NCBI GenBank assembly: GCA_024275895.1
Contig: JAJRYE010000086.1
Location: forward strand, 1-64,000
Length of the DNA stretch: 64,000 bases
Origin: Alphaproteobacteria bacterium
GTDB taxonomy: Bacteria; Pseudomonadota; Alphaproteobacteria; Rhizobiales; BM303
Direction of reading: 5' to 3'
Positions 38,924 to 46,335 of the stretch are shown here, piece by piece. The position numbers were made by a program, and so were the translations under genes. Every line of letters begins with the position of its first letter. The stretch's first letter is position 1. Under the pieces are notes generated by a model. The model saw nothing but the letters and a program-made list of their open reading frames with translations. It had not been told where the DNA came from and did no database searches.

Positions 38924-38971
38924 ATCAACCGGCTTTCAAACAAAATAATTCGAAAAGCAGATAAGTTGATC
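38923..38971. repeat. Palindromic element P2 (after the CpaC-domain gene)
   Basis: GATCAAC, CGGCTTTCAA, a ~10-nt spacer, TTCGAAAAGCAG, a 4-nt ATAA and GTTGATC. The outer arms, inner TTCAA/TTCGAA element and the GCAG-N4-GTTGATC end match P1 at 34531-34578, although the inner stem is weaker. It overlaps the stop codon of the preceding gene. Confidence 0.65.
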
Positions 38972-39206
38972 GCCGCAACAGGATTCCGGCCTTTTTTACT
39001 TTGACCGCTCGCCTGGTGCTGGCCGGATTTGCCGCGGGTTGCAAATATTTTTTACAAACTCCGCTCTCCGCGCCCGGATCCGGCAATCATGGGTAAAGCA
39101 CTGATATCAGGGGTAAAAAATGTTTTTGTTTTAATATGCAAAAAATATGATATTTTGGCGCAGATCAAGCTGACCCGTACAGGATGAAACAGAGGGAACC
39201 AACAAA

Positions 39207-39704
39207 ATGTCTGACGCTTCCAACACCAAGAAAATGACGATTATCGTGACCAAGGGAACCTTGGACTGGGCCTATCCGCCCTTTATTCTCGCCACGACGG
39301 CAGCGGCCATGGATGTGGAAGTCAACATGTTTTTCACCTTCTACGGGTTACAGCTTTTGAAGAAAAAGCTTGATCACCTCAAAATTACCACTCTCGGCAA
39401 TCCGGGTATGGAGATGCCGATGATGGGCATGCATATGACCATGCCCAATATCGTTTCCATGATCCCCGGCGTCGATGCGGCCGCCTCCGCCATGATGCGC
39501 TCGCTGATCAAGAAAAAAGGCGTCGCCTCGGTGGCCGATCTGCGTGACGCCGCGGTGGAAATGGAAGTGAAGATCATCGCCTGCCAGATGACGCTTGACC
39601 TGTTTGAGTGGTCAAAGGATGACATGATCGACGGTATCGATATCGGCGGCGCCGCCACCTATATCGAAATGGCCAAGGAATCCGATATCAATCTGTATAT
39701 CTGA
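39207..39704 (+). CDS. dsrE2: DsrE2-like sulfur-trafficking protein
   Basis: 165 aa DsrE/F-superfamily protein of the DsrE2 group. IIVTKGTLDWAYPPFILATTAAAM opening, FFTFYGLQLLKKK, a Met-rich segment at 68-80 and the conserved Cys126 in KIIACQMTLDLF, the likely persulfide carrier. In sulfur oxidisers DsrE2 often travels with rhodanese and tusA and passes sulfane sulfur towards DsrC. tusA is 15 kb away here and no rhodanese gene is adjacent. A hairpin-T terminator follows. Confidence 0.85.
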   Translation: MSDASNTKKMTIIVTKGTLDWAYPPFILATTAAAMDVEVNMFFTFYGLQLLKKKLDHLKITTLGNPGMEMPMMGMHMTMPNIVSMIPGVDAAASAMMRSLIKKKGVASVADLRDAAVEMEVKIIACQMTLDLFEWSKDDMIDGIDIGGAATYIEMAKESDINLYI

Positions 39705-39729
39705 TTCGCGGGATTTTGCAGTGATTTGA

Positions 39730-39765
39730 AACAGCGCTCCGGGCCGCCGGGGCGCTGTTATTTTT
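39730..39765 (+). terminator. Terminator after dsrE2
   Basis: AACAGCGCTCC (39730-39740), 8-nt loop, GGGGCGCTGTT (39749-39759), then ATTTTTG. Eleven-base stem with one G-T pair followed by a T-run. It overlaps the 3' end of the convergent 71-aa gene. Confidence 0.75.
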
Positions 39766-39973
39766 GCCTTGCCGCCCAGTCGGCAAAATTCTGTGCCAGG
39801 GCAGCGGCATTCTCCGGCATAAGCTCAAGATCGGTAAAACGCCGCCCTTCGCGTATGCGCAGCCGCAGCATGGTCATGCCGCCCTCATAGCAGATTTCCT
39901 GAACACTGGCATGCTTGTTCCAGGGCAACTCATATTCCGCCAGGATTGTTGTTTTCTCAATGCCGCCGCTCAT
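39758..39973 (-). CDS. Small hypothetical protein next to the dioxygenase
   Basis: 71 aa, soluble, with one Cys (EICYEGGMTMLRLRIREGRRFTDLEL) and the look of a small beta-sheet protein with a C-terminal helix. Its start overlaps the end of the TauD-like gene by 4 bp (ATGA), which strongly suggests translational coupling. Not recognised; a role with the dioxygenase is an inference from position. Confidence 0.7.
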   Translation of the reverse strand: MSGGIEKTTILAEYELPWNKHASVQEICYEGGMTMLRLRIREGRRFTDLELMPENAAALAQNFADWAARQK

Positions 39974-40881
39974 AATATCCCTCCTGTAGCCTCAACTTCC
40001 GTGCCGGCTATCCGGTCATAATAGCGCGCCCTGTAGAGCAGGCGGGCGTTATCGGCTCCTGCATCTGAAAACCCCGCCCGGTCATGCAGCGGATTGTTTC
40101 CGATCAGCCCCTGACCCGCCTGCATTAGATGGCGGTATATATAAGGTGTATCACTGCCCAGAAATGCCATCAGGGCCTTGAGCGCCTCTTTTGTCAAATC
40201 GTCATCTTTCCATCTGATATGGCGCTTGCGGGCCGTAAAGCGCATGTGAAGCGCGCCCGGCCGTGTCAGACTGAACACCGGTCCCGTGCTCTCCCCGCGC
40301 TCGATAAAATCATTCACCTCATTGGGCGGAATGCTCATCACTTCCTTGTCCGACAGCGCCATGATAAATTGCGGGTTTAGGTCGCGCAAATGGATATAGG
40401 CCATATCCGGGTCCATGACTGCATTTTCCCCCCCCTTTGCCGCCGGCCGGGCGCAATGCAGGATCAGGCCGCGCACCTGACGTTCGGGTGAATTGTAATA
40501 TCCGTCCGTATGCCAGGATATGGCCCGGGACGTATAGGGGATATAAATCGCCCCGTCCCGGCACGACTTGACTTCAAGCGATGTAACCGCATCTTCGTCC
40601 GAATACGGGTTGGCATCAAGGTTCACAAGCCCGAATCGCAGTCCGAATTGGCGCAATGCCGCCTTGCTGACAGCCTTGCCGCCGGTATCGTAAAGCGCCA
40701 TGTTATTGTGCCGCAAACGCTGCATGAGAGCGTCAAATTCCGCCCCGCCGGGGTTTTCCGGATTGCGAATTTCCACCACCAGATCGCTAAGCGTCCGGGC
40801 GGCCTTTGCCAGCTTTTGGTCACGCCAGCGCCGGTAGGTTTCATCGTCGTCAAGATCATAGGGGCTGCGGGATTTATTCAC
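39970..40881 (-). CDS. TauD/TfdA-family Fe(II)/2-oxoglutarate dioxygenase
   Basis: 303 aa. Iron-binding HxD in SWHTDGYYNSPERQV; a distal His is expected and HDRAGF near residue 276 is the best candidate, followed by Arg-rich LLYRARYYDR. Closest in character to the TauD group, which oxidises organosulfur or related substrates and releases sulfite or aldehydes. GTG 40881 is chosen because AGGAG lies 6 nt upstream; a GTG at 40905 would extend it by eight residues. It lies between dsrE2 and dsrA, so sulfur metabolism is a reasonable but unproven link. Confidence 0.85.
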   Translation of the reverse strand: MNKSRSPYDLDDDETYRRWRDQKLAKAARTLSDLVVEIRNPENPGGAEFDALMQRLRHNNMALYDTGGKAVSKAALRQFGLRFGLVNLDANPYSDEDAVTSLEVKSCRDGAIYIPYTSRAISWHTDGYYNSPERQVRGLILHCARPAAKGGENAVMDPDMAYIHLRDLNPQFIMALSDKEVMSIPPNEVNDFIERGESTGPVFSLTRPGALHMRFTARKRHIRWKDDDLTKEALKALMAFLGSDTPYIYRHLMQAGQGLIGNNPLHDRAGFSDAGADNARLLYRARYYDRIAGTEVEATGGIL

Positions 40882-41383
40882 GGGCGTCTCCTCTTCTCTT
40901 CTCACCCCGCCGCATCTGGCAACGCGGCGGATTACCCCGGTATGAACCTGCCGCTCAACCGGTACGGGCCACAGGCAATGAACTGGAGTTGGAAAAATGT
41001 GGATTAATTTTTTTCTTGTCCTTACCTTCCTTTCTGTATATTAGATGTTGTTAATAAAAGGAAGAGATGGTACAACTTTAGAACAGGTATAAACTACTTG
41101 TTTCCGGTGCGCGACAGTACGAGCTGCTTGAAATCAGGGTATTGAAACCTGCTTCGGCGGCGCGTCTTTTATCACCTTGTGGCCGTGTTTGGGCTGAAAG
41201 TGACGGTTCCGGCGACTAAAAGCTTATTTGCCTGTGCAATAAGAACTGGTTCTGTTGTCATTGCTCTTTTGCGATTGAGGGATCGTAGGTGTTCAAGGGT
41301 CTTAAATCCTTCTTTTCGCGATCAAGCGCAGGTGACACCGGTTTGCCAGGTATCATTTTGAACGACGCAGCAAAGAGGATGCC
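40882..41383 (+). promoter_or_regulatory. 502-bp upstream region of dsrA
   Basis: No convincing gene. Promoter-like pieces for the dsr operon include TTGTCC (41016-41021) with TATTAG 17 nt on, and TATAAA at 41088-41093. A perfect palindrome AGAAC-TG-GTTCT sits at 41242-41253 and could be an operator. A GAGGAT ribosome site precedes ATG 41384. The leader is long for a bacterial operon. No riboswitch was recognised. Confidence 0.45.
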
Positions 41384-42643
41384 ATGACAAAAAAAATGCC
41401 TGAAACGCCCCTGTTGGATCAGCTGGAAAGCGGTCCGTGGCCGAGTTTCGTAACCGGCCTGAAAAGGCTGGCCGATTCTGAGGAAAACGGCCCCTATATG
41501 AAAAGCCTGCTAGGGCAGCTTGAGCATTCTTATGAAACCCGCAAGGGCTACTGGAAAGGTGGCACCGCCGGCGTCATCGGTTATGGGGCAGGGGTCATTC
41601 CGCGCTTTTCCGAAGTTGCCGAGGAATATCCTGAATCATCTGAATTTCATACCATCCGCATCATGCCGCCTGCCGGTATGCATTATGACACGGGCACCCT
41701 TCGCAAGATGTGCGACATCTGGGAAGAATATGGCTCGGGGCTGATCGCTTTTCATGGCCAGTCCGGCGATATCATGTTTCAGGGCTGCACCACCGATAAC
41801 ATCCAGCCCGCCTTTGATGCCTTGAATGAGCTTGGCTTTGACATGGGCGGCGCCGGGGCCGGCGTGCGCACATCCATGAGCTGCGTTGGCGCGGCGCGCT
41901 GCGAGCAATCCTGTTTTGACGAGGCGCGCGCCATGCGCACCGTCGTCAACAATTCGCTTGATGATGTTCATCGCCCCTCGCTTCCCTACAAGATGAAGTA
42001 TAAATTCTCCGGTTGCGCCAATGATTGCGTAAACGCCACCCACCGCGCCGATTTTGCGGTAATCGGCACCTGGAAGGATGATATTCAGGTCGACGAGGAG
42101 GCCTGGAAAGAGGTTCTGGCCGAGCGTGGCCGCAAGGAAATCAATGATCAGGTCATCAATATGTGCCCCACACGGGCCCTGAGCCTGAATGATGACGACA
42201 CACTCGAGATTGACAACAAGAGCTGTGTCAAATGCATGCACTGCATCAATGTTCTGACCAAGGCGCTCTCGCCGGGCAAGGAGCGCGGCATCACCATTCT
42301 GGTCGGCGGCAAACGCTCGCTCAAGATCGGCGATCTCATGGGCACGGTCGTGGTGCCGTTCATGAAGCTGGACACGGATGAGGATTTTGAAAAACTCGCT
42401 GAACTGGCTGAAAACGTTCTTGAATTCTTCGCCGAAAACGCCCTTGAGCATGAGCGCACCGGCGAAATGATCGAGCGCATCGGCATTACCAATTTCCTTG
42501 ACGGTCTTGGTCTTGATGCCGATCCCAATATGATCAATCATCCGCGCACCAGCTCCTATGTCCGTCTTGATAACTGGGACGAGGAGGTCGAGAAATGGAA
42601 TGCGCGCAAAGCGACAAAAGCGGCCGTTGAGGCGGCCGAATAA
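41384..42643 (+). CDS. dsrA: Dissimilatory sulfite reductase alpha subunit
   Basis: 419 aa. Siroheme-[4Fe-4S] ligands appear as SCVGAARC (C-x5-C) and GCANDC (C-x3-C), then a ferredoxin domain with MCPTRALS and CVKCMHC. In sulfur oxidisers the alpha2beta2 enzyme runs in reverse, oxidising DsrC-bound sulfur to sulfite in the cytoplasm. First gene of the operon; dsrB follows after 45 bp. Confidence 0.98.
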   Translation: MTKKMPETPLLDQLESGPWPSFVTGLKRLADSEENGPYMKSLLGQLEHSYETRKGYWKGGTAGVIGYGAGVIPRFSEVAEEYPESSEFHTIRIMPPAGMHYDTGTLRKMCDIWEEYGSGLIAFHGQSGDIMFQGCTTDNIQPAFDALNELGFDMGGAGAGVRTSMSCVGAARCEQSCFDEARAMRTVVNNSLDDVHRPSLPYKMKYKFSGCANDCVNATHRADFAVIGTWKDDIQVDEEAWKEVLAERGRKEINDQVINMCPTRALSLNDDDTLEIDNKSCVKCMHCINVLTKALSPGKERGITILVGGKRSLKIGDLMGTVVVPFMKLDTDEDFEKLAELAENVLEFFAENALEHERTGEMIERIGITNFLDGLGLDADPNMINHPRTSSYVRLDNWDEEVEKWNARKATKAAVEAAE

Positions 42644-42688
42644 CGGCCCCCCAGTGTTTAAGGTTTCCTAACGAGGAGAGAAATTGAG

Positions 42689-43768
42689 ATGAATGCTCCG
42701 ACACCGCCCCGCATGCCTGACGAGACGGGCGTACCCAATCATATGGACTACATGCATCCGCTGCTGAAGGCCAATTACGGCAAATGGAAATATCACGACC
42801 GTCCGCGTCCTGGCGTCTTGCATCATGTCGCGCGTGATGGCGCCGAGGTCTGGACCATCAAGGCCGGCACCCAGCGCCAGATGGATGTGACCACCATCCG
42901 CATGCTTTGCGATATTGCCGATGAGCTTGCCGGTGGTCATGTGCGTTTTACCACCCGATCGAATGTCGAATTCATGGTGGATGCTGAAGACAAGGTTCAG
43001 CCGCTGCTTGATCGCCTTGCAGAGGAAGGCCTGCCCGTCGGCGGCACCGGCAATTCGATCTCAATGATCTCGCATACCCAGGGCTGGCTGCATTGCGATA
43101 TTCCCGGAACCGACGCTTCGGGCGTGGTCAAATCCCTGATGGATCATCTGCATGAAGACTTTATCAAAGAGGAAATGCCCAACCGGGTGAAGATCACCAC
43201 CTCATGCTGCCAGATCAACTGCGGCGGACAAGGTGATATCGCGATTAATATCCAGCACACGAAACCGCCGACGATCAATCATGATCTGGTGGCCAAGCAG
43301 TGCGAGCGTCCGGCGGTGATTGCCCGCTGTCCGGTGGCGGCGATCCGCCCCGCGCTGGTGAACGGCAAGCCCTCGCTGGAGATTGACGAGCGCAAATGCA
43401 TTTGCTGCGGCGCCTGTTTCCCGCCATGCCCGCCGATGCAAATCAATGATCCGGTGCACTCGAAACTGGCGATCTGGGTTGGCGGCAAGCATTCCTCGAC
43501 CCGCTCCAAACCCGCTTTCCACAAGCTGGTGGCGGCAGGTCTGCCCAATAACGCGCCGCGCTGGCCCGAGGTTGCCGAAGTCGTCAATAAAATTCTCGCC
43601 GCCTACAAGCAGGACGGACGCCCGTGGGAGCGCATGGGCGAGTGGATCGAGCGTATCGGCTGGCCGCGCTTCTTTGAAATGACCGATCTGCCCTTCACCA
43701 AGTATCATCTTGATGACTGGCGCGGCGGCCGGGCCTCACTCAATGCTTCGGCGCAGGTGCGGCTCTAG
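42689..43768 (+). CDS. dsrB: Dissimilatory sulfite reductase beta subunit
   Basis: 359 aa. N-terminal MDYMHPLLKANYGKWKYHD, siroheme-cluster motif SCCQINCGGQGDIAI, and a ferredoxin domain CICCGACFPPCPPMQI with CPVAAI upstream. Pairs with DsrA and carries the catalytic siroheme in known enzymes. A CGAGGAGAG ribosome site precedes ATG 42689. A 132-bp gap separates it from dsrE, the longest within the early operon. Confidence 0.98.
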   Translation: MNAPTPPRMPDETGVPNHMDYMHPLLKANYGKWKYHDRPRPGVLHHVARDGAEVWTIKAGTQRQMDVTTIRMLCDIADELAGGHVRFTTRSNVEFMVDAEDKVQPLLDRLAEEGLPVGGTGNSISMISHTQGWLHCDIPGTDASGVVKSLMDHLHEDFIKEEMPNRVKITTSCCQINCGGQGDIAINIQHTKPPTINHDLVAKQCERPAVIARCPVAAIRPALVNGKPSLEIDERKCICCGACFPPCPPMQINDPVHSKLAIWVGGKHSSTRSKPAFHKLVAAGLPNNAPRWPEVAEVVNKILAAYKQDGRPWERMGEWIERIGWPRFFEMTDLPFTKYHLDDWRGGRASLNASAQVRL

Positions 43769-43900
43769 CATAAACGGAAATAAGGGGGTTTTGGCGGTGT
43801 TGCCCATCTTGATATCCTGTTTGGAGGGATTGATATAAAGGGGCAGGGCCTGCCGAAATTCCTGAAGATACAAGGTCAAGCCAGGGGGAGTTATTGAGCC

Positions 43901-44260
43901 ATGAAGTATGGCATTTTGATAAATGAAGGCCCGTTCACGCATCAGGCATCGGACACGGCCTACCATTTCACCAAGGCGGCGATCGAAAAAGGCCACCGCG
44001 TCATGCGCGTCTTTTTCTATCATGACGGCGTTTACAACGCCAACGCACTTTCCGAGCCGCAATCGGATGACCGCAATATCGTCAAGCTGTGGGGTGATCT
44101 GGCCAAAGAACACAAGATCGATCTTGTGGTCTGTGTTGCCGCTGGACTTCGCCGCGGCATCAAGGATCAGGTGCTGGCTGAAGGTTTCCGCATATCGGGG
44201 CTTGGCCAGTTGACGGAAATTGGCATGGCGGCGGACCGCCTGATCACCTTTGGTGACTAG
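43901..44260 (+). CDS. dsrE: DsrE, sulfurtransferase subunit
   Basis: 119 aa DsrE/TusD protein. The sulfur-carrying Cys78 is present in LVVCVAAGLRRG, at the same position as in Allochromatium DsrE. DsrEFH is a hetero-hexamer that passes persulfide sulfur to DsrC. The ribosome site is CAGGGGGAG. Presence of dsrEFH points to the oxidative direction. Confidence 0.97.
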   Translation: MKYGILINEGPFTHQASDTAYHFTKAAIEKGHRVMRVFFYHDGVYNANALSEPQSDDRNIVKLWGDLAKEHKIDLVVCVAAGLRRGIKDQVLAEGFRISGLGQLTEIGMAADRLITFGD

Positions 44261-44285
44261 AAGCTGAAGTTGAGGGAAAGCTGCA

Positions 44286-44726
44286 ATGAGTGAAGAAATC
44301 CAGACCGAATACGAGACCGAAGGCGTTGAAAAAAAGTTTATGTTTTTGAACCGCAAGGCGCCTTACGGTACGATCTATGCGCTTGAGATGCTGGAAACCG
44401 TGTTGATTTCCGCCGCTTTTGATCAGGATGTCACGCTGGTGTTTATGGATGATGGCGTTTATCAGTTGAAAAAAGGCTGCGACACCAAGGCGGTGAATAT
44501 GAAAAATTTCTCGGCAACCTACAAGGCGCTGGGTGATTATGATATTTCCAGACTTTTTGTCGAAAAAGAGTCAATGGACGCGCGCGGTCTCACAATCGAT
44601 GATTTGGTTGAGGTCATCTTTGAAGATGAAGACGATGACTGGGCCGAAAAACCGGCTGTGCATGTCAAATCGCGCGATGAGATCGCCAGATTGATGGAAG
44701 AACAGGATGTCATTATTTCCGCCTAG
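44286..44726 (+). CDS. dsrF: DsrF, DsrEFH complex subunit
   Basis: 146 aa, TusC-like. Core YALEMLETVLISAAFDQDVTLVFMDDGVYQLKKG. One Cys (KKGCDTK near residue 65), not the transfer Cys of DsrE. A longer acidic C-terminus (EDEDDDW) distinguishes it. Structural partner in the sulfur relay; follows dsrE after 25 bp. Confidence 0.96.
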   Translation: MSEEIQTEYETEGVEKKFMFLNRKAPYGTIYALEMLETVLISAAFDQDVTLVFMDDGVYQLKKGCDTKAVNMKNFSATYKALGDYDISRLFVEKESMDARGLTIDDLVEVIFEDEDDDWAEKPAVHVKSRDEIARLMEEQDVIISA

Positions 44727-44763
44727 CGGAAAACCTTAAAGACAAGTTTCAAGGAAATTCAAT

Positions 44764-45060
44764 ATGTTGCATCTGGTAAACAAATCTCCCTTCGAGCGCG
44801 GCGCTTTTGAAAGCTGCCTCAATATGGCGCGCAAGGGTTCGGCGATTTTGCTGATCGAGGACGGCGTTTATGCCGCCTTGAAAAATACACCATTTGAAGA
44901 CAAGGTTTCAGCTGCGGTGAAGGATATCAGGATCTGCGTCCTGGGGCCTGATCTGGCTGCACGTGGAGTGGATCAGGTTATTGAAGGCGTTGAGGTCGTG
45001 GATTACGGTGGATTTGTCGATCTGACCGTTGATCATACACCGGTTCAGTCCTGGTTGTAA
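44764..45060 (+). CDS. dsrH: DsrH, DsrEFH complex subunit
   Basis: 98 aa, TusB-like. N-terminal MLHLVNKSPFERGAFESC with Cys18 near the conserved Cys20 position of DsrH, then ILLIEDGVYAAL. Completes the DsrEFH relay. Follows dsrF after 37 bp. Confidence 0.96.
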   Translation: MLHLVNKSPFERGAFESCLNMARKGSAILLIEDGVYAALKNTPFEDKVSAAVKDIRICVLGPDLAARGVDQVIEGVEVVDYGGFVDLTVDHTPVQSWL

Positions 45061-45108
45061 TTGTGGTAACACCAACAGTACAAATTCTCAGTAAGTCAGG
45101 AGGAAAAC

Positions 45109-45444
45109 ATGGCTGCTTATGAAGTGAACGGAAAATCCATCGAGCATGATGAAGAAGGGTATCTTGAGGATATCGGTGAGTGGTCGCTCGATTTGGCCAA
45201 GATCATTGCCAAGGAAGAAAACCTTGAAATGACCGATGAGCATTGGGATGTCATCAACTACCTGCGCGAATATTATGACGAATACCAGATTGCGCCGGCG
45301 GTTCGCGTTCTTGTGAAAGCGATCAAGAAGAAATTTGGTCCTGAAAAAGGCAACAACAAATATCTCTATGAGTTGTTTCCCTATGGACCGGCCAAGCAGG
45401 CTTGTAAAATTGCCGGCCTGCCTAAACCGACGGGTTGCGTCTAG
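45109..45444 (+). CDS. dsrC: DsrC sulfur carrier
   Basis: 111 aa. The mobile C-terminal arm ends ACKIAGLPKPTGCV with both essential cysteines, Cys99 and penultimate Cys110, eleven apart as in functional DsrC (not a TusE or RspA form). DsrC carries the sulfur atom as a persulfide or trisulfide between DsrEFH, DsrAB and DsrMKJOP. CAGGAGGAAAAC is an unusually strong ribosome site, in keeping with high expression. Confidence 0.98.
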   Translation: MAAYEVNGKSIEHDEEGYLEDIGEWSLDLAKIIAKEENLEMTDEHWDVINYLREYYDEYQIAPAVRVLVKAIKKKFGPEKGNNKYLYELFPYGPAKQACKIAGLPKPTGCV

Positions 45445-45463
45445 TCAATATAATGTTCGGCTG

Positions 45464-45480
45464 ACGGGCAAGCAGCCCGT
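45464..45480 (+). promoter_or_regulatory. Hairpin between dsrC and dsrM
   Basis: ACGGGC-AAGCA-GCCCGT, a six-base perfect stem 20 bp after the dsrC stop, with no following T-run. It is placed where an mRNA-stabilising or processing hairpin would separate highly expressed dsrC from the membrane-complex genes. A short stem, so moderate confidence only. Confidence 0.4.
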
Positions 45481-45540
45481 TGGCGGCATTAGAGGGACCA
45501 GCCGTCCATTGGCGGCAGGTGACGGGTGAGGTGTGACGAT

Positions 45541-46323
45541 ATGGATGTTGTGATTACATATGCCTATGCGGGGATGTTTTATCTTGCCGGCCTGATTTTG
45601 CTGGCCGGTCTGGCGTGGAAAGTCAGCCGTTTTGCCTTTACGCCCGCCCCGTTGAAAATCCCCGTAACCCCGGCCCCGGTCACCTGGGTCGGCGTCCCGG
45701 TTCGTCTGGGTAAAGAGATCATCTTTTTCGCCTCCCTGTTTAAATCCAACAAATGGATCTGGCTGTTCGCGGCGCTGTTTCATGCCGCGCTGTTATTGGT
45801 CCTCATCCGCCATTTGCGCTACATTATCGAGCCGGTTCCCTACTGGCTGACCCTGGCGCAGCCCTTTGGCGTCTATGCCGGTTTTGCCATGCTGGCCGGT
45901 CTCGCCGGGTTATGGGCGCGCCGTTTTATTGTGGACAGGGTGCGTTATATCACCGGAGTCTCGGATCATCTCATGCTGTTGCTGCTGGTGCTGATCGGGT
46001 TTTCCGGCCTGATGATGAAATTTGTCTCCCGCACCGACGTTATCCAGGTCAAGGCCTTCTTCCAGGGGCTGATCTACTTCCAGATTCAACCTCTGCCCAC
46101 CGATATTCCCCTGCTCGTCCATCTTTCGCTGGTCATCACTTTGATGATTGTTTTTCCCTTCAGCAAGCTCCTGCACGCGCCGGGCATTGTCTTCATGCCC
46201 AGCCGCTATCAGGTCGATAATGCGCGTGAAAAACGTTACATCGTGCGCTGGGTGGCGAAGATGATGCAGCAGATGGATGAAAAAGATGACGCGGCAGCGC
46301 AAAAAGCCGCCGAAAAAGCGTGA
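45541..46323 (+). CDS. dsrM: DsrM, membrane cytochrome b subunit
   Basis: 260 aa with about five to six membrane helices (NarI-like). His residues in FHAALLLVLIRHLRYII and in LVHLSLVITLMIVFPFSKLLH would bind two heme b. It exchanges electrons with the quinone pool in DsrMKJOP. ATG 45541 is chosen over 45526 for its GGTGAGGTG site and because the protein then opens with the helix. Confidence 0.96.
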   Translation: MDVVITYAYAGMFYLAGLILLAGLAWKVSRFAFTPAPLKIPVTPAPVTWVGVPVRLGKEIIFFASLFKSNKWIWLFAALFHAALLLVLIRHLRYIIEPVPYWLTLAQPFGVYAGFAMLAGLAGLWARRFIVDRVRYITGVSDHLMLLLLVLIGFSGLMMKFVSRTDVIQVKAFFQGLIYFQIQPLPTDIPLLVHLSLVITLMIVFPFSKLLHAPGIVFMPSRYQVDNAREKRYIVRWVAKMMQQMDEKDDAAAQKAAEKA

Positions 46324-46335
46324 AGGAAGTAAGCC

